This document shows, one piece after another, positions 16,312 through 23,762 of a stretch of DNA of 64,000 nucleotides. This DNA comes from Cryobacterium mannosilyticum (lineage in GTDB: Bacteria > Actinomycetota > Actinomycetes > Actinomycetales > Microbacteriaceae). The notes under the pieces were generated by a model that ran no database searches, was not told the origin of the DNA, and was given only the letters and a program-made list of their open reading frames with translations. How positions within the stretch are numbered: the first letter of the stretch is position 1; every line of letters starts with the position of its first letter. The position numbers and the translations under genes are program-made. The stretch lies in contig NZ_SOFM01000016.1 in assembly GCF_004402705.1 (NCBI RefSeq), positions 62,001 through 126,000 of the forward strand. Reading direction: 5' to 3'.

Positions 16312-16707
16312 ATGGTGGCGAACGCAGCAGCAGGTTGGTACGACGACGGTTCGGGTCGCCAGCGACGGTGGGACGGCGCGCAGTGGACGGATGTCTGGCA
16401 AGAGGAGGCGCCGGTGAACAGTCCCGCCGCGCTGATCGACCACATCAAGGCGGAGTCCGTCGCGGGAGGTAGACCACGACCGGCGCAAAACGGGCAGAGC
16501 TACGTCGTGTTGCAGGTGGTGCTGAAGGAGAAGCTATTCGGTACCGGATCTGGCAACCTCACCGAGCTAGAAAGGTCTATCAACGCGCAAGCCGCCCTCG
16601 GCTATCGACTGCACACCATCACGACGTCAGCCTCAGGCAGTAAGGGCCTCGGGGGCGGCGACCGCATCCAGGCCACGCTGGTCTTCGAGCGACTGGGGAT
16701 CAGCTGA
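16312..16707 (+). CDS. DUF2510 domain protein with DUF4177-like C-terminus
   Basis: A 131-residue protein. Residues 5-28 are a DUF2510 module (AAGWYDDGSGRQRRWDGAQW, then TDVW), a short aromatic motif common in actinobacterial membrane-associated or secreted proteins. Residues about 60-130 (YVVLQVVLKEKLFG, then ELERSINAQAALGYRLHTI and ATLVFERL) look like a DUF4177 beta-alpha-beta unit. No signal peptide. Function unknown; it marks the left edge of the accessory region. Confidence 0.8.
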   Translation: MVANAAAGWYDDGSGRQRRWDGAQWTDVWQEEAPVNSPAALIDHIKAESVAGGRPRPAQNGQSYVVLQVVLKEKLFGTGSGNLTELERSINAQAALGYRLHTITTSASGSKGLGGGDRIQATLVFERLGIS

Positions 16708-16846
16708 CGTCTATCGGCACCCGATCGGGGCCTCAGGCGCCCACTGATCGCCCGCAAGCCGGACCCTCACGGGGCACAGAATCGGTCGCGATAGCTTCGA
16801 GCCGGCGTTGGGCAGCTGGGTGCCATTTGGGAACCGCGGAGCTGCC

Positions 16847-17467
16847 CTATTCTGCGGGACCGGACTGTTGTTGAGGTGCTCGATGTGAGGTGCGCGTACC
16901 CAGGAGGGGAGGGGGCGGCGATGCTGGGACTGCGGGGATCCCCTGCTTGAAGATGGGTTCGAGGAGGCGCAGAGCTTTGTCTGGGAGGCCGTCTCCCGGG
17001 AAAAAGTCATTCAGTAATTCCTCGGCTGCATTAGGTTCATGAATATCGCAGATCGCGAGCAGATTGGCAATGTCCTGCACGTCGCGGCCCGGGCGCGATG
17101 CGTTGAGCTTCATGGCTAGCAGTGCCCGGGGCGAGGCCACTTCCACCGTGATGTCCTCGTTCGAGTAAAGGACCTCCCAGCCCGGGTCAGCCCCGTAGGA
17201 CGGTAGAAACATTGTGGCGTTGCTGTTGAGCCAGTCCTGCGGCCAGCCGTTCTCGTCGGCGACTTCAACTGCGGCCTTCAGGATTGGTTGCTCTGGCTGC
17301 AGGAGCGCATCGACATCTGCGGTTGTCCGGCGGTCGAAGTACCGAAGAGCGAGTGCGGCGCCTCCAACTATTCGGATGCCTGCCGGCTGGCTGGCCGCGC
17401 GGAGCTTGGCGATGACCGCGTTGATGCCGCGGATGAGATCATCACGGTCGAGTTGATCTCCTGGCAT
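16847..17467 (-). CDS. DUF6036-like nucleotidyltransferase (toxin-like)
   Basis: A 206-residue minimal nucleotidyltransferase-fold protein: GIRIVGGAALALRYF followed by RRTTADVDALLQ, the G-G-x(n)-D-x-D arrangement of DUF6036/AbiEii-like enzymes, then ALLAMKLNASRPGRDVQDIANLL, a segment shared with AbiEii toxins. The Pro-rich tail (residues about 180-206) is probably disordered. Its ATG overlaps the stop of the upstream HTH gene. The family-level expectation is a type IV/VII-like toxin that nucleotidylates RNA or protein, held in check by the partner. Not proven here. Confidence 0.78.
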   Translation of the reverse strand: MPGDQLDRDDLIRGINAVIAKLRAASQPAGIRIVGGAALALRYFDRRTTADVDALLQPEQPILKAAVEVADENGWPQDWLNSNATMFLPSYGADPGWEVLYSNEDITVEVASPRALLAMKLNASRPGRDVQDIANLLAICDIHEPNAAEELLNDFFPGDGLPDKALRLLEPIFKQGIPAVPASPPPPLLGTRTSHRAPQQQSGPAE

Positions 17468-18042
17468 TAGACGCTTTCCAGGGTTTCGGCTTCAATCAGG
17501 ATGCCGCGGCGGAGGAACTCGACGGGTACTCGCGCCGGGTCTGCCGGGATGTCGTAGTCGCTTGTGCGCGGTGCCCAAAGGCTGTCAGGGCATCCTGCTT
17601 GCAGGGTGACCCAATCCGGGACGGGCAGGCCGTCTGCCTTGAGCCGGTATTCGCAGAGCGCGGCGATCGCGGCGTCCCATCGCTCGGACCCGGTGGGGGA
17701 CGGCTCGCTCAACGCCAGGCCGACTCGGGTGGCTCCGCGTTCTGAAGCGAGGTTGTCGGCGAGTTGGAGGAACCGCCGGAAGGCCGAGACGTCATCTGAT
17801 CCGGTGATTGCTTCCCCGATCTCGGATGCGATGCGGGCTGCATCGCTGCGTACTGTCGGGACTGTCACAATCGTGTGGCGGGTCGCCCGCAACAGTGCCT
17901 CGAGTGTGGCGACTGTCGGTTCGCGCTTGCCGTGTTCAATCAGGGAGAGCGACGAGCCGGCGATCCCGGAGCGAAGCGCGAGCTGGCCTTGCGTGAGTCC
18001 GCTCGCAGCCCTGGCGGAACGAGCAAGAACACCTGCTGTCAT
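17467..18042 (-). CDS. XRE-family HTH partner of the nucleotidyltransferase
   Basis: A 191-residue protein. Residues about 5-60 are a helix-turn-helix (GVLARSARAASGLTQGQLAL, then GIAGSSLSLIEHGKREPTVATLEALL). The remaining helices (FRRFLQLADNL, RWDAAIAALCEYRLKADGLPVPDW) form a separate domain ending near the next gene. AAAGGTGG lies 8 bases before the ATG; upstream GTG codons overlap this SD. An 18-bp palindrome sits directly in front, fitting autorepression. Together with the overlapping nucleotidyltransferase it forms a toxin-antitoxin-like unit. Confidence 0.8.
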   Translation of the reverse strand: MTAGVLARSARAASGLTQGQLALRSGIAGSSLSLIEHGKREPTVATLEALLRATRHTIVTVPTVRSDAARIASEIGEAITGSDDVSAFRRFLQLADNLASERGATRVGLALSEPSPTGSERWDAAIAALCEYRLKADGLPVPDWVTLQAGCPDSLWAPRTSDYDIPADPARVPVEFLRRGILIEAETLESV

Positions 18043-18055
18043 GTCAATCACCACC

Positions 18056-18073
18056 TTTTACTAAGTAGTAAAA
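18056..18073. promoter_or_regulatory. Perfect palindrome upstream of HTH/nucleotidyltransferase unit
   Basis: TTTTACTA and TAGTAAAA are perfect 8-bp arms around AG. It is AT-rich within GC-rich DNA and lies 14 bp before the ATG of the HTH gene. It is almost certainly the operator or promoter core for that gene. Confidence 0.7.
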
Positions 18074-18105
18074 GCATACCAGTCCCGATCCAATGAAGGG
18101 CTGGA

Positions 18106-18326
18106 GAATGTTGACGGCCCTGCAGGTCGAGGTGAATTGTGCCGTCATGACTGAATTTATGATCGGGTACGCGCGCGTATCCACCAATGAGCAAGACCTC
18201 ACCGCCCAACAAAACGCCTTGGAACGACTGGGCGATAGACCGAACCTGATCTACACCGACCATGGCCTTACGGGAACAAACCGCGCACGGCCTGGGCTGC
18301 GCGAAGCCCTCGCTGCCTGCAGAAGT
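18106..18326 (+). repeat. Direct repeat copy 1 (5' part of recombinase gene)
   Basis: About 221 bp aligned without gaps to 19786-20006 at an offset of exactly 1680 bp. The first ~100 bases are almost identical and the remainder about 85 percent identical. It covers the leader, including the TGACGGC / GCCGTCA dyad, plus the first 66-odd codons of the serine recombinase. It flanks the MNT/HEPN module on the left. Confidence 0.9.
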
Positions 18327-18464
18327 GTTGTGGTTGAGTCCGGCGAGCAGAACATCATCGACAACGTATTCGACATTCCTATGTCGGTGGAACGCACGGG
18401 GTTCCTGTGGCAATGTCCCGGACCAGGGCACTTCGAACGACTCCGAATCTCGATCGCCGACTAA
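18147..18464 (+). pseudogene. Truncated serine recombinase (5' remnant)
   Basis: It begins like the intact recombinase at 19827, with the catalytic IGYARVST segment and the RLG--PN-IYTDHGLTGTNRARPGLREALAACR stretch (given in part). After about residue 60 it diverges into unrelated sequence (SGEQNIIDN...) and ends at 18464, so the rest of the catalytic domain and the DNA-binding HTH are missing. It cannot be a working recombinase. The junction at about 18326 probably marks an old deletion or recombination point. Confidence 0.85.
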
Positions 18465-18685
18465 GTTCGGCTACCCACGACCCGTGCCGAGTCCAGTGAC
18501 CGACCCAGTCCGCCGGAAGAAACGCCAGGGGACTGCCCGTAAGCCGGACGCTGAACGGGCGCTTCTGAGCATGCTCCTGCGTGACTTCCGGAGAAGTACG
18601 GCATTGATCGAATCCTCAACTCGGAGGAGCTTTGGCACTGCCGGGTGAGCCTCAAGCCATTGCATTGCGGAGCGATGCATCTGTA

Positions 18686-18701
18686 TTGTATTTAGATACA
18701 A
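18686..18701. promoter_or_regulatory. Operator-like palindrome upstream of MNT gene
   Basis: TTGTAT and ATACAA are perfect arms around TTAG, 41 bp before the GTG start of the HTH-MNT gene. It is AT-rich, so it probably overlaps the promoter. It would suit autoregulation by the HTH portion of that protein. Confidence 0.55.
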
Positions 18702-18741
18702 CCGAATCGAAGAGCAATACAAACGCTGAAGGGAGCTGTTC

Positions 18742-19356
18742 GTGGACTTATCTGCCCCGCTCGCCTCGTTCATGAATGGCCTGGACGCTGTCGCCCTGCG
18801 CGTCGTTGCCAGGGCCGGTTCAGCGCTCACTGGTCGACAGATCGCCCGTCTGGCGGGGACTGGAACGCCGGCCAACGTCCGATTGTCTCTTCTCCGGCTC
18901 GTCGACATCGGTCTGGTCATCTCGGTCCCAGCGCCCCATGCAACTATGTATTCTGCCAACCGGTCGCACATCCTCTGGCCGGCTGTTGAGATCGCGATGA
19001 ACGCGCGCCAGGAGCTGAACAGGCGTGTTGCAGCATTCGCCGACTCGAGCGCGCCTGAGGGCGTCACGGTTGCCCTCTACGGATCCGTGGCACGAGGTGA
19101 CTCCACCAAGACGAGCGACGTCGACCTGCTCGTCGTCTTTCCCGATGAGGTCACACTCGATGACCGGGACGAATTCGTCACCGGGCTCCGGGACAACGTG
19201 CAACTGTGGACCGGCAATGATGCCCAGATCTACGACCTAACCGAATCGGCCCTGACCAGGCAAAAGGAAGAAGGAGACCCGATCGTCGATAGCTGGGCCG
19301 CGGAGGGGATCATTCTCTTCGGGAACAACACGCTGGGAATGAGGAAGGCGCCGTGA
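18742..19356 (+). CDS. HTH-MNT nucleotidyltransferase (MNT/HEPN antitoxin-like)
   Basis: A 204-residue fusion. Residues about 15-75 are a winged helix (SALTGRQIARLAGTGTPANV, LLRLVDIGLV), and residues about 105-145 are a minimal nucleotidyltransferase core with GSVARGD then SDVDLLV, the two-Asp metal site. GGGAG precedes the GTG start. Its stop overlaps the following HEPN-like gene by 4 bp. In MNT/HEPN modules the MNT protein neutralises the HEPN RNase, commonly by AMPylating a conserved residue. The N-terminal HTH is an addition that probably gives autoregulation through the palindrome at 18686. Confidence 0.85.
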   Translation: MDLSAPLASFMNGLDAVALRVVARAGSALTGRQIARLAGTGTPANVRLSLLRLVDIGLVISVPAPHATMYSANRSHILWPAVEIAMNARQELNRRVAAFADSSAPEGVTVALYGSVARGDSTKTSDVDLLVVFPDEVTLDDRDEFVTGLRDNVQLWTGNDAQIYDLTESALTRQKEEGDPIVDSWAAEGIILFGNNTLGMRKAP

Positions 19357-19760
19357 ACGCGCGGATCAAACAGATGACGGCGGCGGAGGTGCGAATCCGT
19401 GCCGAACACGCCCGCGATTCTCTCCTCACTGCTCAAGCTCGATTCGAGCCTGGGGGACCGATGGCGTCAAACAATACGACGGGGCTGAATGCCGTCAACG
19501 CCGGCATCGCCGCGGCCGACGCTATTTGCGGATCCAAACTCGGCTACCGCTCCAGCGGTCAGGATCACAAACAGGCCATCGGCCTCCTAACCCAAGCTCT
19601 CCCCGAAAAGAGAACCGCGGCACGGGACTTGGGCCGACTCTTGGAAGCAAAGACCCTCACCTCCTACGGGGCGAGCCACATCACAGAGGCCAGGGCGAGC
19701 GAGCTCCTCAAATACGCAACCCGGCTGGTCGACGAGATGGAAGCCGCCCTCGCCTCCTGA
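19353..19760 (+). CDS. HEPN-like toxin of the MNT/HEPN pair
   Basis: A 135-residue all-alpha protein from GTG, overlapping the MNT stop (GTGA). The sequence runs AEVRIRAEHARDSLL, GLNAVNAGIAAADAICG, then RSSGQDHKQAIGLL and ARDLGRLLEAKTL, in the helix order of HEPN-family RNases. RSSGQDH supplies an R-x5-H arrangement like the HEPN catalytic R-x(4-6)-H motif. The expected role is a ribonuclease toxin that dimerises and is silenced by the MNT partner. Family assignment rests on motif and gene pairing, not on a database search. Confidence 0.72.
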   Translation: MNARIKQMTAAEVRIRAEHARDSLLTAQARFEPGGPMASNNTTGLNAVNAGIAAADAICGSKLGYRSSGQDHKQAIGLLTQALPEKRTAARDLGRLLEAKTLTSYGASHITEARASELLKYATRLVDEMEAALAS

Positions 19761-19785
19761 CCGCGGGCACCCGCCGAGGATCCTC

Positions 19786-20006
19786 GAATGTTGACGGCCC
19801 TGCAGGTCGAGGTGAATTGTGCCGTCATGACTGAACTACTGATCGGGTACGCGCGCGTATCCACAAATGAGCAAGACCTCACCGCCCAACAAAACGCCCT
19901 GGAACGACTGGGCGTTAGACCGAACCCGATCTACACCGATCATGGCTTGACGGGAACCAACCGTGCGAGGCCGGGATTACGCGAAGCACTTGCGGCCTGC
20001 AGGAGC
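19786..20006 (+). repeat. Direct repeat copy 2 (5' part of recombinase gene)
   Basis: The intact counterpart of 18106-18326. It starts 26 bp after the HEPN stop and covers the recombinase leader, with its TGACGGC / GCCGTCA dyad at 19792-19798 and 19821-19827, and the first third of the gene. Confidence 0.9.
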
Positions 20007-20411
20007 GGGGACACACTCGTGGTGGCCAAACTCGATCGTCTGGCCAGGTCGCTTCGGGATGCGAAGGACATCGTCGATGAGCTGACCGCCAAGGGCGTGA
20101 AGCTCAGCATCGGCGGCTCTGTGCATGACCCGAATGATCCAGTCGGCCGGCTCCTTTTCAACGTCCTCGCCATGGTCGCGGAATTCGAGTCAGATCTCAT
20201 CCGCGCTCGAACGCGAGAGGGGATGCAGGTGGCGAAAGCGAAGGGCCGGTTGCGCGGCAGACCACCGAAGCTCTCCCCGGCGCAGCAGAAGCATCTGATG
20301 GAGGTCTACAACGCTGATACTCACACAACTACCGAGCTTGCTGAGCTGTTCAATGTCGCCCGCTCCACTATCTATCGAACCATCCAGCGCCAGCACCGAG
20401 GCAATGGCTAG
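19827..20411 (+). CDS. Serine recombinase (resolvase/invertase family)
   Basis: A 194-residue small serine recombinase. The catalytic domain has IGYARVSTNEQDL with the nucleophilic Ser, AKLDRLARSLRD with the conserved Arg residues, and the NVLAMVAEFESDLIRARTREGM helix E. The C-terminus (GRPPKLSPAQQKHLMEVY, TTELAELFNVARSTIYR) is a Hin-type HTH. I chose the ATG at 19827 as the family start; an upstream ATG at 19788 in frame adds 13 residues. Typical roles are resolvase or invertase of a mobile element. No transposase or terminal repeats are visible. Confidence 0.88.
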   Translation: MTELLIGYARVSTNEQDLTAQQNALERLGVRPNPIYTDHGLTGTNRARPGLREALAACRSGDTLVVAKLDRLARSLRDAKDIVDELTAKGVKLSIGGSVHDPNDPVGRLLFNVLAMVAEFESDLIRARTREGMQVAKAKGRLRGRPPKLSPAQQKHLMEVYNADTHTTTELAELFNVARSTIYRTIQRQHRGNG

Positions 20412-20481
20412 CAGCCGAGATCGCGTTGCAGGACGAACTGTCCTGCAACGCGAACCTCATGCGGGTGGCGCGGATGTCTGG

Positions 20482-20742
20482 TCAGTAGTGTTCGCGGGCT
20501 TGCAGGATGACGATGTGGTCGTCGGTGACGTAGTAGACCAGACGGTTCGCTTCGTCGGTGCGGCGTGACCACGCGCCGGAAAGTACGTGCCGAAGGGGCT
20601 CGGGCTTGCCGATACCTGCGAACGGATCGCGCAGCGTGTCGGTGATCAGCTGATTGATGCGCTTGAGGGTCTTGCGGTCCTGGGTCTGCCAGAAAACATA
20701 GTCCTCCCACCCATTCGGGTCGAAGGCGATCGTCCGGCTCAC
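20482..20742 (-). CDS. yoeB: YoeB/Txe-family mRNA interferase toxin
   Basis: An 86-residue RelE-superfamily toxin: FDPNGWEDYVFWQTQDRKTL at the start, then DPFAGIGKPEPL, and the strongly diagnostic end SRRTDEANRLVYYV with HIVILQAREHY. The Glu, Arg, His and terminal Tyr of the YoeB active site are present. It cleaves mRNA at the ribosomal A site when free. It starts at GTG overlapping the antitoxin stop by 4 bp (GTGA), so it is made only by coupled translation. It is convergent with the recombinase gene. Confidence 0.93.
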   Translation of the reverse strand: MSRTIAFDPNGWEDYVFWQTQDRKTLKRINQLITDTLRDPFAGIGKPEPLRHVLSGAWSRRTDEANRLVYYVTDDHIVILQAREHY

Positions 20743-20990
20743 GCGTCCAAAAGGTCGTGCTGCTCGAACTCGCCGCGCCGGACCCGCTCGATGGCCGTGA
20801 GCAACCGCTCCGCGTTCGCAGGGTTCCGCAGTAGGAAGGCCGTTTCGGTCAACGCGTCGTAGTCCTCCTTCGACAGGATTACCGCGTTTCCGTGCCGGGA
20901 GACGACCTCGATAGCGGTGTGGTCGTCGTTGACCTGCTGGATGAGCCCGAACAGGCTTTTGCGTGCTTCGGTCGCGGTGATCGCCGACAT
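20739..20990 (-). CDS. yefM: YefM/Phd-family antitoxin
   Basis: An 83-residue antitoxin. The N-terminal Phd/YefM DNA-binding fold is plain (SAITATEARKSLFGLIQQVN, then VVSRHGNAVILSKEDYDAL) and the C-terminal acidic tail (RRGEFEQHDLLDA) wraps the toxin. It autorepresses the operon, with the toxin as co-repressor. The GAGTA-G-TACTC palindrome just upstream is a good operator candidate. Confidence 0.93.
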   Translation of the reverse strand: MSAITATEARKSLFGLIQQVNDDHTAIEVVSRHGNAVILSKEDYDALTETAFLLRNPANAERLLTAIERVRRGEFEQHDLLDA

Positions 20991-21003
20991 GATCGCCTCC
21001 CAA

Positions 21004-21014
21004 GAGTAGTACTC
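21004..21014. promoter_or_regulatory. YefM operator candidate
   Basis: GAGTA and TACTC are perfect arms around a single G, 14 bp upstream of the yefM ATG on the minus strand. A further GTAC lies 8 bp beyond, consistent with the paired short sites used by YefM-type repressors. Confidence 0.5.
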
Positions 21015-21161
21015 GATAGCGTACCATTCAGAGCGGGGGTGACGGAAGCAAGGTCGGCACGCCAGTTGGCAACTACTGCGTCGAATGGGGAACCCTCAGC
21101 GGCCTTCAACAACGCCGAGTTCGGCGTCGACCTCTGTCCGCTGTTTGGCAGAGTCCAACAT

Positions 21162-22169
21162 ATGGAAGCCCACCGACGACAGTTTGGTCCGGGCGGGTAC
21201 GCCGCCCGAATCGTCCGGGCCACGATTCGTGACACCGGTCTGCTCATCGAGCAAGCGACCGAAGCTGGCGCGAAGAGACTCCCAGATACCGGGGTGACTG
21301 CGCTTGACACATGGATGCGCGGGCACCCCAATGCCGCGTTTCTATACGGGGGAATCTTCGGGCAGAACCTCGAGACGACCGAGCGGATGCTCGGCGCCTG
21401 CTCAGACATCGCCGAGTCGATCGCCCTGCTGCTCGACACGAACGGGCGAGTGTTAGCGTCGCCGTTCGTGCTCGAGCGCGCACTCGGCGAGGCGATCATG
21501 CGCCTCTGCTACATCTTTGACCACTCGGCACCTCCGGCTCGAACAATCGGAAGGATGGCCGCATATCAACTTGAGTCGATCGAGGGGAACCTCCGTGCGG
21601 CCGAGGCGTTCGGCATTCAGGGCGCTGAGAAGGCTGTCCGTGCTCGCGAGAATATCGCCGAGATGCACGGGTGGCTCAATGAGAATGGATTCGAACTGTT
21701 TCCCGACCGACGGGAACCATTCACTCTGTCGCTCGCGATTGATGGTCACCGCGAGAACATCAAGTTTGATGCCACAGCCGCGTTCAAACGTTACTTGCCA
21801 GCAAGCGCGTGGCAGTGGGAGTTGGGATCAGGAGTCACGCACAGCCGGGGATGGATGCTCGCTGGACTCCTCGCGACGTCAGAAACCGAAGCACTAACCA
21901 GTCCAACGGAGGTAGCGATGGCTGTCGCAGGATCGTCTCTCGAGCTCGGTGACGCACTTGCTCGAGCGGCGCATGGTCACACGGGGGCGGAAGTCACCTG
22001 GTACCTGGCAAAGAACCACCAACGTCGGCGAGGCATCACGTCCTGGAGCGGGATGCATCAGGAACTTGCGGTGGACCACACGGAATACGCAAAACGCGGC
22101 CCAAACTGGAAAAACCGCGAAGGACACCTCGGAGCCAGCTTCCAACGACCGCCATCCGCGAGCAACTAG
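21162..22169 (+). CDS. Hypothetical helical protein (335 aa)
   Basis: An unrecognised cytosolic protein. It is largely helical with no membrane segment or signal peptide (AARIVRATIRDTGLLIEQAT, ETTERMLGACSDIAESIALLL, ESIEGNLRAAEAFGIQGAEKAV). The second half has two short His-containing segments, SGVTHSRGWML and ARAAHGHTGAEVTW. The reading frame is open upstream to a GTG at 21039, but that stretch contains a dispersed 17-bp intergenic repeat, so I start at the ATG. Lower GC than the core genes and its place beside yefM-yoeB and the recombinase suggest accessory, possibly defence-related, cargo. That last point is inference only. Confidence 0.6.
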   Translation: MEAHRRQFGPGGYAARIVRATIRDTGLLIEQATEAGAKRLPDTGVTALDTWMRGHPNAAFLYGGIFGQNLETTERMLGACSDIAESIALLLDTNGRVLASPFVLERALGEAIMRLCYIFDHSAPPARTIGRMAAYQLESIEGNLRAAEAFGIQGAEKAVRARENIAEMHGWLNENGFELFPDRREPFTLSLAIDGHRENIKFDATAAFKRYLPASAWQWELGSGVTHSRGWMLAGLLATSETEALTSPTEVAMAVAGSSLELGDALARAAHGHTGAEVTWYLAKNHQRRRGITSWSGMHQELAVDHTEYAKRGPNWKNREGHLGASFQRPPSASN

Positions 22170-22242
22170 AAATCCCTCCTTGGGAACGTGCTACGGGACA
22201 CAGTCCCTATTCTTTGTAGCGGCCTCTGCCTAGTCTTGAGAC

Positions 22243-22590
22243 ATGGCCCTTCGTCTCGAGGAAATTGTTGTCGACTGTGGTGATTGTTCGTCGCTCGCGC
22301 GATGGTGGCAAGTCGCCACGGGGTGGCAGATTGTGGACGAGGATAGCGGCGCCATAGAACTGGCTCTTGCCCCTGGTCAGACACCCAGCATGATGTTCAT
22401 CGAGGTTGCCGAGCCCAAGCGGGGCAAGAACCGGCTCCACCTTGATTGGGTGCCCGACGACCAACAAGCGGAGGTCGAGCGACTCGTCGGCCTCGGGGCC
22501 AGCCGCGTCGACATCGGTCAAGGCAGCGCATCCTGGGTTGTTCTGGCCGATCCGGAAGGAAACGAGTTCTGTGTCTTGGCCGCTCGTTAG
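22243..22590 (+). CDS. VOC-superfamily (glyoxalase-6-like) protein
   Basis: A 115-residue protein of the short glyoxalase-like type. It reads LEEIVVDCGDCSSLARWWQVATGW, then RLHLDWVPDDQQAEVERLVGLG and ends VLADPEGNEFCVLA. The order and the DPEGNEFCV finish are characteristic of actinobacterial glyoxalase_6 proteins, many annotated only by fold. No substrate can be assigned. Monocistronic. Confidence 0.85.
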   Translation: MALRLEEIVVDCGDCSSLARWWQVATGWQIVDEDSGAIELALAPGQTPSMMFIEVAEPKRGKNRLHLDWVPDDQQAEVERLVGLGASRVDIGQGSASWVVLADPEGNEFCVLAAR

Positions 22591-22721
22591 GAAGACTTGA
22601 CGCCTCCACTCGACTCGGTACAGGTGCGTCGCTTCGGCCTGGAGGGACCTTGCTCGCGGGACTTGGTCATGCAGCCGGCCGCGGAGCACGAAGATGGCCG
22701 GTCGGGGAACCCCCTTGGGGC

Positions 22722-22746
22722 CAACTGAACTCGGAGCAGTCCCGTT
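22722..22746. repeat. Dispersed short repeat (copy 1 of 2)
   Basis: About 25 bp closely matching 34179-34203 (shared core CTGAACTCGG-GCAGTCCCG with one mismatch in the gap). Both copies are intergenic. Together with the 33-bp repeat it suggests a decayed element scattered in this region. Confidence 0.55.
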
Positions 22747-22827
22747 ACGACAACGCCGGAGGCGTCGTCGGTGATTGTCAGGCGGTAATTCTCACCACTG
22801 ATGCTTCGCTGTTTGCTACTGAAAAGG

Positions 22828-23625
22828 TCATCTCAGCTCCATATACCCGGCTCGCTGGCAGGCGTCGACCATCCTCCTGATGTCGTCATAGCTTTGGGGT
22901 CCGACCGGAACGAGGCGAGTGATCATGCCGCGCGCGAGAGCTCGTACGGTCTCGGGGTCCCGGTGTATGGAGACGAGGGCATCTTGGATCCGCGAGCGGA
23001 GGACCGAGTCGATCCGTCGGCTGACGGCGACCGGTTGGATGGTCGACGGACCTAGGGTTTCGACAACGCGAAGCCGTGCCGCCAACTCGGGGTGGTGGTC
23101 CAGCTCGACCCCTAGCACCTGCGAGTCGATCGCCGATGCGTCGACTTCACCCTCGGCGACGAGCCGGATCGCGGCCTCGTGGAAGCCCGCCTCGACGATC
23201 TCGCCGAAGAAGCCAGCCGTCAGACCTCTCTCAACCATCATGTATCGCGTGATCCCGTAGCCGGACTGCGACAGCCGCTCGTTGTATGCCCAGGAGTGGC
23301 CGCGTAGGTCGGCGAACGACTGAAACGGGCTGTCTCTTCGGACGATCACGTCCGAGTAGTAGATCGGCTGGCCGCGGTAGCGGCGACCGGCGAGAACCGG
23401 CGCTGCCACGGGGATTGCCGGGTCGATGCCCTGACGCTCGAACATGACATAAGGCAAGCTGCACACGAAGCAGACGTCGTTGACGTCCGCGCGGCAGGAC
23501 TCGTAATCCGTTTCTACGACGAGTTCGGTGCTACACCGCAGAACGGTGCCGACCCGATTCGTGATGGCCCGGTAGACGTCCAGCATGTTCGGGGCGAGAT
23601 GCGTGCCGAAGCGCAGGTCAACCAT
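22828..23625 (-). CDS. PhnD/SsuA-like substrate-binding protein without signal peptide
   Basis: A 265-residue periplasmic-binding-protein fold of the PhnD (phosphate/phosphonate) type: LRFGTHLAPNMLDVYRAI, CFVCSLPYVMFERQGI, YYSDVIVRRDSPFQSFADLRG with WAYNERLSQSGYG, and the VDASAIDSQVL hinge. AAGGCGAG precedes the ATG. Unusually, there is no signal peptide or lipobox: the protein begins directly with strand 1. No permease or ATPase gene is adjacent. It may be a stand-alone cytosolic binding protein or enzyme-like relative; an ABC transporter role is not supported by context. Confidence 0.78.
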   Translation of the reverse strand: MVDLRFGTHLAPNMLDVYRAITNRVGTVLRCSTELVVETDYESCRADVNDVCFVCSLPYVMFERQGIDPAIPVAAPVLAGRRYRGQPIYYSDVIVRRDSPFQSFADLRGHSWAYNERLSQSGYGITRYMMVERGLTAGFFGEIVEAGFHEAAIRLVAEGEVDASAIDSQVLGVELDHHPELAARLRVVETLGPSTIQPVAVSRRIDSVLRSRIQDALVSIHRDPETVRALARGMITRLVPVGPQSYDDIRRMVDACQRAGYMELR

Positions 23626-23762
23626 CAGTTCTCGCCTTCTCGGGTTGGGCCGCTGACGGCTAGGCTGGCCGCAGCCAGAGCTCGTCTGCAAGGCCCTGTG
23701 GAAGTCGACCTCGGTTCATCACTGTCGTCGGGATGCAGGATCGGAACAGTAGAGCCGGTTCG

